64,000 nt of DNA from NCBI RefSeq assembly GCF_040718835.1, contig NZ_JBFEFG010000274.1:868001-932000 (forward strand). Direction: 5' to 3'. Numbering within the stretch: position 1 is the stretch's first letter; the number at the start of each line of letters is the position of its first letter. This DNA comes from Bremerella sp. JC817. GTDB lineage: Bacteria > Planctomycetota > Planctomycetia > Pirellulales > Pirellulaceae. This document shows positions 1-8,668 of the stretch, in pieces. A program made the translations under genes and the position numbers. A model generated the notes under the pieces. That model saw nothing but the letters and a program-made list of their open reading frames with translations. It was not told where the DNA came from and made no database searches.

Positions 1-1422
1 AAGTATCACGGTTGGAGTCCCGTGGCCCGGAATGTACGCACCTGATGTGTCTATGACATGGGTTAGTTCAATATGAGGAATGAAGGTTTCGATAATCCGA
101 CTGCCAAACTCTCGCTTCATAAAGGAGTTGGCTGTGATCATTCCGACGTACCCTGATGGGCATGAGTCTCGACAGAGTGCGAGATCAAAGAAGCGTTCGG
201 TAAAGGGAACACCAAGCGAAAACTGCTTGTAACAGGATTTGTACCGTGAACGGTATGCGTCGTTGAGCGCTTTGTCTTTTCCTGTAATGTAGGGTGGGTT
301 GCCGACAACTGCGTGATACTGCTGCCCCAACACCTCGGAAACCGCTTCCTTGTCTTCGCAGGCGTAAATCTCCGGTGCCCAGCTTTCTTCTTCTGTGCCA
401 AGAAACCGTTGCTCGAAAACCCTTTTACCCTCACGGTTCCAGCGACTTCCGAAGAGCAGGCTATCGCCCGTCGCCAAGTGGATGTTCCACGCTGGGGCAC
501 CTTTCAGTCGCTTGATACCGCAAACTCGCAGCGCTGCAACAATCAACCGGAAACGAGCGATGGCCACGGCGAATGGATTGATGTCGCAGCCCCAAACTCC
601 ATCAAGAGCCTTCTGTGCTGCCACGACTTCGTTGTCTTCCCGCTTGATCCACAGATCGAACAGCCGGGCAAAGCTGCCGAGCAGGAAGTGCCCTGAGCCG
701 CAAGTCGGATCGATCATCCGCACTTCGTCGAGACCGAACTCATCAATGGCCGGACTGAGCGTGCGGTCGAGAATGAACTCCTCCACAAAAACGGGGGTTT
801 GTTTCAGCGCATACTTCTTCTGTGCTGCATCGGACAGGTCTTGGTACAGGTCGCCCAGAAAACGAGTGTCGCCGTCTTCGACTTCGAACGACCGCTGGAG
901 TCCACCTGTTTCGGGAACCACGTCTCGCCAGAACCCAAGCAGCTTCATCGCCATATCGCCGCTCGGCCCCACGGCCCACAGCGGCGTCTTCCCTTCGGCG
1001 AACAGATCACGGCAGGCCGGAATCTTGCCGACTTCGTGGAACACATGCTCGAAGTATTCCCGGTCGGAATCGTGCGGATGCGCACGGAAGTAAAGCTCGT
1101 GCGTGTCCTCGGCCAGCTTGCGACGTTCGCCTTCCCCGGCCAGCCAGCACTCATCGATCAGATGGTTGTCTTCCATGAACCGCACGAAGACACAGCCCAG
1201 CACCCACGCCACGGCGACTTGATCGAGATAGTCCTCCCGCCAGACTTCGAACGCATCAGCCGTGCGGCCACCCTTTTCGATCTGGGCATACGCTTCCCGC
1301 AGGCCGGTATCGACCTTGGCGCTGTAGGGATCGTTCTTGGCCGTACTGCGAGCGAGCAGGTCTTCGGACAGGTCCGTGACCAGCTTCTTCAGTTCGGGCA
1401 ACAGCGTCTTGATGTCGAGCAT
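1..1422 (-). CDS. pglX: BREX type 2 DNA adenine methyltransferase PglX (3' part missing at window edge)
   Basis: The reading frame starts at ATG 1422 and is open to the left edge (474 codons), so the C-terminal part lies outside the window. Motif I of an N6-adenine methyltransferase, DPTCGSG, is at residues 238-244 and the catalytic NPPY is at 375-378, in the order expected for the gamma-type enzymes that include PglX. In BREX/Pgl systems this enzyme methylates host DNA and is needed to exclude phage. The start codon is only 3 nt after the pglW stop codon (TAACGAATG), so the two genes are translationally coupled. Assignment to PglX rather than a generic type IIG or type I enzyme rests on the adjacent pglW and on the long N-terminal helical region before motif I. 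The pglY and pglZ genes would be expected to the left. Confidence 0.88.
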   Translation of the reverse strand, partial: MLDIKTLLPELKKLVTDLSEDLLARSTAKNDPYSAKVDTGLREAYAQIEKGGRTADAFEVWREDYLDQVAVAWVLGCVFVRFMEDNHLIDECWLAGEGERRKLAEDTHELYFRAHPHDSDREYFEHVFHEVGKIPACRDLFAEGKTPLWAVGPSGDMAMKLLGFWRDVVPETGGLQRSFEVEDGDTRFLGDLYQDLSDAAQKKYALKQTPVFVEEFILDRTLSPAIDEFGLDEVRMIDPTCGSGHFLLGSFARLFDLWIKREDNEVVAAQKALDGVWGCDINPFAVAIARFRLIVAALRVCGIKRLKGAPAWNIHLATGDSLLFGSRWNREGKRVFEQRFLGTEEESWAPEIYACEDKEAVSEVLGQQYHAVVGNPPYITGKDKALNDAYRSRYKSCYKQFSLGVPFTERFFDLALCRDSCPSGYVGMITANSFMKREFGSRIIETFIPHIELTHVIDTSGAYIPGHGTPTVIL

Positions 1423-1425
1423 TCG

Positions 1426-4400
1426 TTATTTCCCACCTGTCTCAGTTGTTTCCGTCGTGGCCAGCTTGGGCGACCGTCCCCGGTGCAGGTTGTCGATCCA
1501 CGGTTCGGAGACCTTGGCTCGTTGTCCCGGTGAGATCAGCGGAATCTCCGCATCGTCAAGGAACGGCATGTCGTTCTGTTCGTCGGTCGCTACCAACACC
1601 CAGACACCGGGACAGGCCGCATCGTGGCCGGTGCGATCCCGCAGGGTTTCCAGCAGCGACATCATGTCGTAGCGAGCGATCAGCCCCGGATGCACCAGCA
1701 GCAGATGGTCTTCCCGATCTAAGAGGTTCTCTTCGATCTTGGGCTGAGCCATGCTCACCAGATGCAGCAGGTTCTTCCAATCCTGACTTCCTTCGTCGGT
1801 GCCGTCCGCCTGTTCGACAACCTTCCATTCCACATCGAGTTCCTGAGCCTCGGCTCGCAGACCATCGAATAGGAGATCATCGAACGAGACCCGTTCGAGC
1901 GTGCAGCCGTTGTCGTTGAACCGCTTGAGCAGGTTGGCTTCGCAGGCCCGCATCCGGCTGGGCCGCACGGTGAGGATCAGGAAACCTCCTTCGTCGTAGG
2001 CGTGCTGAAGCCGTTCCTCGAACTGCCGGGCATCGGCCATGTCGGGTGTGACTTCCACCTGCCGAGTGCTGGTTGCAGTGGTGCGACGACGTGGCATCGA
2101 CGAACCCGACGTGAACATCACCGAGACTTCCCGGCGATGGTACGTCGTGGTCTCGGGGTTCCACCGCACATCGAGACCGACACGCTCCAGCAGCGCATCG
2201 AGTTCTGGGCGATCCGGCAGACGTTCGGCCTCGGGATACCGGCTCTCGACACGGGCACGAATCTGAGTGATCGAGAACCCGCCTTCGTTGTCGCCGAGAC
2301 CCAACCCAGTCAGTGCGCCGATCCCCAGCCGCAATGCTCGCTCGGCAGCCATCCCCTTGGGATAGAGTTCCTGCTTGGCCGAGACCGCCGCCGTGCTGCT
2401 CATCGCTGCCGCCAATCGCAGCAGACGTTCATTGTTGAACGGCTGGCAGCCTTCGGGCAGTGAAGGCTGAGGGACATCGAACAGTTCTTGGAAGACACGC
2501 AGCGGTGGCAACAGCGGATCGGACAGAGCCAACTCGTCGGCCACTTGTCCGAGCTTCTCGGCGTAGACCGCCAGATCACGAGTGCAGGCGATGAGCGTCT
2601 TGCCACTGATCCGCCGCAGTTGGAACCGAGGTTCGGCGAGTGATGATTCGGTCTCGACCAACGCACGAGCGATGGCAGACGCCATCTGTTGTTGCTTGTT
2701 GGTATCGAGCGTATCGACAGCAGGTCGTCGCAGCAGGACGAACTCGGTAACTTCGGGAACGGTCATCACGCCGCCGAGTCGAAGAATCTCTTCACACAGA
2801 TCAGAACGCAGACTGTTGAGTGAAGATTCCTTGGCCCATCGCTTCCGGTCGGCGCTCAAGACCTGATTGATCTTCACCGGCGTCGTTTTGAGCGCTGCGG
2901 CCACATCGGACTGGCTGGGCCAAACCAAATCAGACGACGAGTCATCTGAGACGGTTGGCTTGAGCAGTGCCGACCGAATGCTCCACTCGGATTCCTTCTT
3001 CGAGTTGCGAGCGCCAAAGACTCGTTGCTCAAGCAACTCCAGCGACGTGAGTTCGTCTTCATCGTGGACGGACTCGTCCTTGCGAGTGCCGACTTCTTCA
3101 CGGACATCGGGGAAGCGATCCCGAAGCTCGGCGACGAACTCGGTGATCTCTCGTCGAGTCTGGTTGCCGACTCCACGCATCGTGTGGAGTTGGATGATTG
3201 GCGTCAGCAGCAGATCACGCACCGTGAGGATGTTGGCTCGCTCCAATGCGTTTCGGGCACGAGTGCTGAGGCCGAGAGCGGCAATCGGTGTTTTGAGATC
3301 AACTTGATCGAGCGTGACGCTGAGATCGACTTCCTCACCGCTGGGCGTGCGGACCTTGCGCTGCTCAGCTTCCTTGAAGACCTGCTGCCACGCCCACTTC
3401 ATCTCCTCGGCGTTGTCGAACCGCTTCTTCGAGTCACGATGCAGAGCGGTGTGAAAGAACTCGACCAGTCCTTCCCGCACGCTGGCATCGAACTTCTCAG
3501 CATCGACGACAAGTTCGGCATCCGTGACAGCCGGATCGGACTTGCCATCCCCCCAGCACGGCAAGACCCCGAAGCCTGCCGACATCTCGTACAACGTGAC
3601 CGCAGCAGAGTAGCGTTCCGCCGACAAGTCCCATCGCAAAGGTTTGCGGTTGGGCAGGAAAGGGTCGATGTAGCCGGGGGTGCCAACCCGAATGTTGTCG
3701 AGCGGGGCACCCGTGAGCGAGAAGTCGAACAGGATCAGTTGGTTCCGCTGCTTGGTCAGCGAGCGGATGCCGATGTTGTCCGGCTTGATGTCTCGATGCG
3801 TGACGCCGTGGCGTTCCAGCGAAGCGACCGCCGACATCAAGTCATCGCCGTAGCGACCAAGCAGTTCCAGACCGGGAACTCCTTCCTTTCGCAACAGCCC
3901 GGCCAGCGTCTCGTCGCCAGCCTTCTGAAGCACCAGCACCGTGCGGCCAGACATCTCCAGTTCGTCATGGATGGCGACGATGAACTCACTGTGAATCGTG
4001 CGGAGAGCCTCGGCTTCATCATGGAGACGAGTGTTGTCGTCATCAGTGAGAGCGACCTTCAACACAAACTGTTGATCGTCCTTCGTGACGAGCAGAGCTT
4101 TGGCCGTGGCTCCTTGTCCGAGTTCCTTCTCGACGATGTAGCCCCCTTCGAGACGGTCGCTACGCTTGGCCTGTAGCGGATCGGGAACGAAGGTTTCTTC
4201 AGGAGCGGTGAGTTCGTCTTCGACATCATCCAGCAGGGCGAGGAAGTCTTCGACCGAACCGACTCGGGTGTTCACATCGGGGTGAGTACACCACTGGATC
4301 ATCTCTTCCAGCTTCGGCCCAACACCATCGACCACGGCGGACAGGCTGAGTCCCTTCTTCTCCCGCAGAATCTTCGCCAACTCAGACGGACTGCCAGCAG

Positions 4401-5685
4401 GTGGCCGAGAGGCGAACAGGTGATAGGCGATGGCACCCAGTGAGAATACGTCAGAAGCTTCCGTCACCTTCCTCTGGTCGGCGATGGCCTCGGGAGACAT
4501 GTAGACAAACGACTGAGCCTCCACCAAGTCCTCGACATTGGTGACTCGGCCCGAAGTTGTGCTGGTGTCACGCACGCCGACCTGCCAGTTGTAGACCTGA
4601 AGCGAGGGCGTTTTCGATTCGGCGTCGTTGACCAAAATGCTCTGCGGCCCGAGTGCCCGGTGGATCACTCGTTTGCGATGAGCGTAGCGAATGGCATCAG
4701 CCACTTGCCGCAGCATGTCGAGCCGCTGCTCGGTGGTCAGCTTGTGGCAATTCGTGGCAAGGTAGTGATCGAATCGAACCGAGTTCGGATCGAGGTAGCG
4801 GAACAGCAGAGCCGGGCCAAGTTCGTGTTCCTTGTAGTCCAGCACCGGCAGGATATTCGGGTGGTTGAGCGACTGGATGATCTGGAATTCACGAGCCGCC
4901 GCTCGCTTCCGTCGCTGACGTTCTTCCTCGGAATCTGCCTGTGCTACCGTGTACTGGCGAACCCGGCAGAAGACGTTCTCGAACGAGGCGTGCTTCGCCA
5001 GCCGGTCTTGGTAGCCCGGACCATCGGCCAGCAGATCGCCCAGAATGTAGTCCCCGACTCGCCGTGATTTCTGCGAGGGGCGAATGCCCGCCTGTTCCAT
5101 CGCCCGAGAGAGGGCTTTGGCAACCTTGCTGTCGATCAGGCTGCGACTGTCCGGCTCGATCCCCGGCCCCTGTCGATTGAGCAGCGCTGCAAGGATGCCC
5201 TTGCGTTCGGGAGTCGAATCCTTCGCTGAGCGATCCTGAAGCAGAACACGATTCAGGGCCGGGCCGCTCAGTTCGCACTGAAGATCGTCGGCGGACAGAA
5301 AGACGACCGCTTCCATCCACGGCACTCGGATGTTGCGAGTGGCCTGCTGGGACTTCAGCAGCGAGACGAGCGCCTTGGCTTTGCGGTTGGCGAGCAGAAC
5401 CGGGTTGTCTTCGGTGATCGTTTTGCTGTCATGCGTGCGAGTCCACGTCGCCACATCGCCACGGACTTTTCCGGGCCAGCTTTTAATTTCGACGAGCCAG
5501 AAGCCTTGCTTCGTCAGGACGAGGAGATCGACTTCGTAGATGGCCCCGTCAGCAGTCTGGAACTCGAAATTGGCCCACGCCCGGTACGGGTCGTGATTGG
5601 GCAGACCCGCCCGGATGAAGTCCAACCCACGGCGCTCCCATTCGTACTGGGACGGCGTGATGATGTTCCAGAATGGTGGTTCCAT
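1426..5685 (-). CDS. pglW: BREX type 2 serine/threonine kinase PglW
   Basis: This is a 1419-residue multidomain protein. Residues about 14-90 form a NERD nuclease-like domain, with D52 and E67-I-K69 as the likely nuclease residues. Residues about 215-485 are a protein kinase fold that looks inactive: the HRD motif is HRA (342-344) and no DFG is seen. Residues about 515-770 are a second kinase with GQG (523-525), K543, HRDIKPDN (from 630) and DFS (654-656), so this copy should be active. A helix-hairpin-helix segment resembling the RNA polymerase alpha C-terminal domain follows at about 800-855. NERD, kinase and HhH together are typical of PglW, the kinase of phage growth limitation / BREX-2. 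The gene precedes pglX directly. It would act in the cytoplasm as signalling component of the phage defence system. Confidence 0.9.
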   Translation of the reverse strand: MEPPFWNIITPSQYEWERRGLDFIRAGLPNHDPYRAWANFEFQTADGAIYEVDLLVLTKQGFWLVEIKSWPGKVRGDVATWTRTHDSKTITEDNPVLLANRKAKALVSLLKSQQATRNIRVPWMEAVVFLSADDLQCELSGPALNRVLLQDRSAKDSTPERKGILAALLNRQGPGIEPDSRSLIDSKVAKALSRAMEQAGIRPSQKSRRVGDYILGDLLADGPGYQDRLAKHASFENVFCRVRQYTVAQADSEEERQRRKRAAAREFQIIQSLNHPNILPVLDYKEHELGPALLFRYLDPNSVRFDHYLATNCHKLTTEQRLDMLRQVADAIRYAHRKRVIHRALGPQSILVNDAESKTPSLQVYNWQVGVRDTSTTSGRVTNVEDLVEAQSFVYMSPEAIADQRKVTEASDVFSLGAIAYHLFASRPPAGSPSELAKILREKKGLSLSAVVDGVGPKLEEMIQWCTHPDVNTRVGSVEDFLALLDDVEDELTAPEETFVPDPLQAKRSDRLEGGYIVEKELGQGATAKALLVTKDDQQFVLKVALTDDDNTRLHDEAEALRTIHSEFIVAIHDELEMSGRTVLVLQKAGDETLAGLLRKEGVPGLELLGRYGDDLMSAVASLERHGVTHRDIKPDNIGIRSLTKQRNQLILFDFSLTGAPLDNIRVGTPGYIDPFLPNRKPLRWDLSAERYSAAVTLYEMSAGFGVLPCWGDGKSDPAVTDAELVVDAEKFDASVREGLVEFFHTALHRDSKKRFDNAEEMKWAWQQVFKEAEQRKVRTPSGEEVDLSVTLDQVDLKTPIAALGLSTRARNALERANILTVRDLLLTPIIQLHTMRGVGNQTRREITEFVAELRDRFPDVREEVGTRKDESVHDEDELTSLELLEQRVFGARNSKKESEWSIRSALLKPTVSDDSSSDLVWPSQSDVAAALKTTPVKINQVLSADRKRWAKESSLNSLRSDLCEEILRLGGVMTVPEVTEFVLLRRPAVDTLDTNKQQQMASAIARALVETESSLAEPRFQLRRISGKTLIACTRDLAVYAEKLGQVADELALSDPLLPPLRVFQELFDVPQPSLPEGCQPFNNERLLRLAAAMSSTAAVSAKQELYPKGMAAERALRLGIGALTGLGLGDNEGGFSITQIRARVESRYPEAERLPDRPELDALLERVGLDVRWNPETTTYHRREVSVMFTSGSSMPRRRTTATSTRQVEVTPDMADARQFEERLQHAYDEGGFLILTVRPSRMRACEANLLKRFNDNGCTLERVSFDDLLFDGLRAEAQELDVEWKVVEQADGTDEGSQDWKNLLHLVSMAQPKIEENLLDREDHLLLVHPGLIARYDMMSLLETLRDRTGHDAACPGVWVLVATDEQNDMPFLDDAEIPLISPGQRAKVSEPWIDNLHRGRSPKLATTETTETGGK

Positions 5686-5721
5686 TGTTCACTGACCCTC
5701 AATCCACGAATTCCCGTTCGC

Positions 5722-5928
5722 TCAGCGCTTCTTGGGTGCTGGCCGAGGCTCCTGCAACTGCTTGAGCAAGGCGTCCAGTTCTTCTTTCTTGAAGAGCCGG
5801 TAGCCGTTCACCGGATGTCGGTGAGCGGCGATCTTGCCAGCGTTTTCCCAGTTACGGAGCGTGTTCGGCGAGACCCCGAGATACTCGGCTGCTTCCGAGA
5901 TTCGCAGGAAGTCCCGTAGGTTCTCCAC
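5722..5928 (-). CDS. MerR/excisionase-like helix-turn-helix regulator of the BREX locus
   Basis: A 68-residue protein with a MerR-type winged helix (ISEAAEYLGVSPNTLRNWE) and the following NGYRLFKKEEL wing strand. There is no effector domain, so it resembles BldC/excisionase-type mini-MerR proteins. I chose GTG 5928 because AGGAG lies 7 nt upstream (5936-5940); the in-frame ATG at 5979 has no ribosome site and would overlap a perfect dyad at 5979-5995. It is 36 nt upstream of pglW in the same direction and is the obvious candidate to regulate pglWX and the divergent cluster that starts at 6004. Its function as regulator is inferred from fold and position. Confidence 0.8.
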   Translation of the reverse strand: MENLRDFLRISEAAEYLGVSPNTLRNWENAGKIAAHRHPVNGYRLFKKEELDALLKQLQEPRPAPKKR

Positions 5929-5978
5929 AGACGGTCTCCTCAAACGAGTGCGGCCCCCTGAATTGGCGGACGACAGCA

Positions 5979-5995
5979 TTGGTAAACCTTACCAA
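5979..5995. promoter_or_regulatory. Perfect inverted repeat, probable operator between divergent BREX and HEPN-ART operons
   Basis: TTGGTAA-ACC-TTACCAA is a perfect 7-bp dyad with a 3-bp centre. It lies about 50 bp upstream of the regulator start at 5928 and 9 bp before ATG 6004 of the divergent gene. The adjacent mini-MerR protein is the natural candidate binder, but that pairing is inference. Confidence 0.65.
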
Positions 5996-6003
5996 ACTGC
6001 GTT

Positions 6004-7482
6004 ATGATTGTCGATCAGGTGGAGCAGCAAACTCCTCTTCGGACACTCACCTCATCGTCAGAGGGAAAAACAGCCGTGGCAGATCAGGAGGGCAATTCGA
6101 AAGCGACGAAGAAGCTCATCTATGTGCTTCCACGAATTCAACTTACCGGGACCGCATTTCGGCAGGATTCGTTTTCAATCTCCAAAGCGCACTTCCATCC
6201 TGATGCGGAAAAAACATGGGTCGAAGTTCTCAAGCTTCCCCGGCCTGAGTGGTTGGACATCTACCGTGACTTTCCGGTCATTGATGAAGATGCGACAGCG
6301 GAACCGGCACGAGGAACTTTGGTTTTCTCTGATGACGAGGAGTGGCTGAGACTGCATATCGGACGACTGTTGGCAATCGTCTATGTAATGGGAGAGCGCA
6401 GGTGGCAAACCCCTGCCGACGCCTTCCGGTACTCGTCGTTTCTAGCAACCGATCAACCGCATGACATGGTGGAACTTTTCACCAAGACCGGAGGCAAGAT
6501 CGAAGACCTGCGCTCGCTTTGCTTGCTGCCACCGCTTGAGTTGCGTGGGGTAAACTCACACTTCAGAGTATCTTTGACCAACCAACATCACGTCGAATTG
6601 ATACAGCGATTCGACCAGAACCCATACGACCGACTGGGAGCAGCGTGCTACCACCTGTTTCGGTCTCAAATCGACGATCCATTCTTTGCTCCACCACAGC
6701 AAGACGCTGCGGCGTTCTGTGCGTGTCTTGAGGCTGCTTTCGATATACAGGGGCCGGGATACAAAGAGAATCTTATTGACGCACTTGAGTCACTTTATGG
6801 CTCACATCCCAAATTTGCCCGTTGGATTAAGGGGCTGTACTCAGAAAGGTCCGTTTTCAATCACGGAGTGGCTATCGACCCAGATCATCAGAGTGATAGC
6901 GACAACGAAGTTGCACAAGCTGAATACCGAGATAGAACTCTCAGTTGGGATGTACTGCGTCACCTTTGCGTGGATGTAATTCACGAACAGCTTCAAGACT
7001 CGATTGAAGCAACACAACGAGAGCTTGCTCGCTTCATGAGTCCGATGAGGACGATGTTGCGGCAGTTCTTCTACTCCGATGAAGCGTGGGACGAGATTGC
7101 TAAACCTCTTACGGCCACACAATCAACAAAGTCTATTCTCGAATTGAAAGGTGACGCTCTTGACGACTTTATAGAACTCTGCTGCGAATTTCTTCGTGCG
7201 CATCGATGGGAGGCAATGGAGAGCGTCGTGGAACACGAGAAGGTCTTCAAGGCACTCAAGACTCTTGGGGCGGTCATCCACGAGTTGGGCAAGCAGCAAT
7301 CCAATCAGGCGGACACCGTTGCAGGGGAAGCACTCTATGATGTTGCTGATGCGGGCGACATTGTTGCCATAAAGGCGTGGCATCGGCAGCACGCTCCGAA
7401 TTATTCGAGCCTACCTCCAGACGACTTGGGGAACACGGTGAAGTCTGTCGCAATTCACGCTGTTGAATTCTTCAGGGCGTGA
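6004..7482 (+). CDS. HEPN-motif protein of unknown function, first gene of accessory cluster
   Basis: A 492-residue soluble protein that I do not recognise as a named family. Residues 205-290 carry a helical segment ending in SERSVFNHG, in which R282 and H287 fit the R-x4-6-H signature of HEPN ribonucleases. A second helical half (about 320-470) is rich in charged residues. The ATG at 6004 follows the dyad at 5979 by 8 nt and has no clear ribosome site; GTG 6076, preceded by GAGGG, may be the real start and would drop 24 poorly conserved-looking residues. The next gene starts 3 nt after its stop codon, so the two are an operon. HEPN proteins are common toxins and effectors in defence islands; a role in abortive infection next to BREX is inference. 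Confidence 0.7.
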   Translation: MIVDQVEQQTPLRTLTSSSEGKTAVADQEGNSKATKKLIYVLPRIQLTGTAFRQDSFSISKAHFHPDAEKTWVEVLKLPRPEWLDIYRDFPVIDEDATAEPARGTLVFSDDEEWLRLHIGRLLAIVYVMGERRWQTPADAFRYSSFLATDQPHDMVELFTKTGGKIEDLRSLCLLPPLELRGVNSHFRVSLTNQHHVELIQRFDQNPYDRLGAACYHLFRSQIDDPFFAPPQQDAAAFCACLEAAFDIQGPGYKENLIDALESLYGSHPKFARWIKGLYSERSVFNHGVAIDPDHQSDSDNEVAQAEYRDRTLSWDVLRHLCVDVIHEQLQDSIEATQRELARFMSPMRTMLRQFFYSDEAWDEIAKPLTATQSTKSILELKGDALDDFIELCCEFLRAHRWEAMESVVEHEKVFKALKTLGAVIHELGKQQSNQADTVAGEALYDVADAGDIVAIKAWHRQHAPNYSSLPPDDLGNTVKSVAIHAVEFFRA

Positions 7483-7485
7483 GAC

Positions 7486-7797
7486 ATGTCGAATCAGCAC
7501 CCCATTGACTTAGCCACAGAGCAAAGGATCGTAAAGGAGCTTCATGCAGCGCTCCTTGCAAATGAGCTTAGCTTTATAGCGCCCGGTGAGTACCTAACCC
7601 GTGAAGTCCATGAACTTGTTCAAGAGCATTACCCCGAACTTTGCAGAGACGACTTTCTCTGCCGGTATACCTGCACGAACGGCAACAATTCACCTGAATG
7701 GAAACATCGTGTCCGAAGGGTGCTGCAACAGTATGGAAAGCTGAAAGAGAACGGGAGAATTGAAAACGTCCGACGTGGAGTCTGGAAGTTCTACTGA
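7486..7797 (+). CDS. Small winged-helix-like protein
   Basis: A 103-residue basic protein starting 3 nt after the stop codon of the HEPN-motif gene. The middle and end (about residues 30-103) have helix-helix-strand spacing and finish with NVRRGVWKFY, a pattern seen in winged-helix N-terminal domains of Mrr-like restriction proteins. No catalytic domain follows. It may be a DNA-binding partner or an antitoxin-like component of the preceding gene; this is inference from coupling and size. Confidence 0.65.
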   Translation: MSNQHPIDLATEQRIVKELHAALLANELSFIAPGEYLTREVHELVQEHYPELCRDDFLCRYTCTNGNNSPEWKHRVRRVLQQYGKLKENGRIENVRRGVWKFY

Positions 7798-7861
7798 TCC
7801 TTCACTGTTGAGCCGATGACGTGATTCCCTTTGCCGACTCTGGGACGAACGGGAAAAGAAA

Positions 7862-8665
7862 ATGGCAAAGAAGCAGACACTAAAGCCCAACTTCTCGAAG
7901 ATGACTACGAATGAGTTGAAGGCAGCCTTCGACTCAGAGTGGCCGTTCGAGGTGAGAAGTAGTTGGAACGGGGAAATGTTCCAGCGTGAAGAACCGCTGG
8001 AGAAGAAACTCCACCCTTACCTTGAATGGCACAACATGCTTGGCTCGATGCTCAAGCATCCGTTGTACGTTGGCTCCTGTGATCCTGAGCAGGCCGCACT
8101 TGTAAACTTCACGATTGAGCAGTCTCAGTCGCAAATTGATCGACTGATCTCGAAGAGGAAGTGGTATCAGGTCGTGTTCATGCACGAGAGGGCATTCCTG
8201 TTCGACGCCTTCCGGCAGTACATCGATCAATTCGACGACAAGAGCTACTGGCAAATTCTTGCAGCGGTCTGGACGGATCAGGAACAGTTGTGGCAGAACC
8301 GAAAGCTGTATCTTCAGCTATTCCAATCTCCACGCCCCCAGCGGCAGTTCCTCATGACGGCGGCAGAGCGCCGAAAGCTTGACGGAATGCCGGATGAGTT
8401 CCCGGTCTACCGTGGCTTCATCGGCAAACGTGGCAAGGGACTCTCGTGGACCATCGACCAATCGAAGGCAGAATGGTTCGCACGCCGGTTCGCCATGCTG
8501 ACTCACCTCGGGCAGCCTCGGTTGCTGGAAGGCATCGTCAAGAAGAAAGACGTGCTGGCGTACTTCAATGGCCGGAAGGAAAAGGAGATCGTCGTTGATC
8601 CGGCGAATGTGCGGTCATTGAGAACCAGTGCAGTGCAGCCCGGTGACGACAACGAAGACGAGTAG
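7862..8665 (+). CDS. R-S-E type ADP-ribosyltransferase-like protein
   Basis: A 267-residue protein. Its C-terminal third carries the three landmarks of arginine-type mono-ADP-ribosyltransferases in order: Arg184 in FPVYRGF, Ser195/Thr197 in GLSWT, and an E-x-E pair at Glu240/Glu242 in RKEKEIVV. The first 165 residues are helical and unrecognised. There is no signal peptide, so it would act inside the cell. It lies between the HEPN/winged-helix pair and the cupin-methyltransferase gene, which starts 3 nt after its stop codon. Modification of a host or phage component during infection is plausible for this setting, but the target is unknown. A structural comparison could overturn the ART assignment, since it rests on short motifs. 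Confidence 0.65.
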   Translation: MAKKQTLKPNFSKMTTNELKAAFDSEWPFEVRSSWNGEMFQREEPLEKKLHPYLEWHNMLGSMLKHPLYVGSCDPEQAALVNFTIEQSQSQIDRLISKRKWYQVVFMHERAFLFDAFRQYIDQFDDKSYWQILAAVWTDQEQLWQNRKLYLQLFQSPRPQRQFLMTAAERRKLDGMPDEFPVYRGFIGKRGKGLSWTIDQSKAEWFARRFAMLTHLGQPRLLEGIVKKKDVLAYFNGRKEKEIVVDPANVRSLRTSAVQPGDDNEDE

Positions 8666-8668
8666 GTT

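Noticed and set aside
395..1533. Plus-strand frames opposite pglX
   Set aside because: The minus-strand frame carries methyltransferase motifs I and IV and couples to pglW; the plus-strand frames show no domain.
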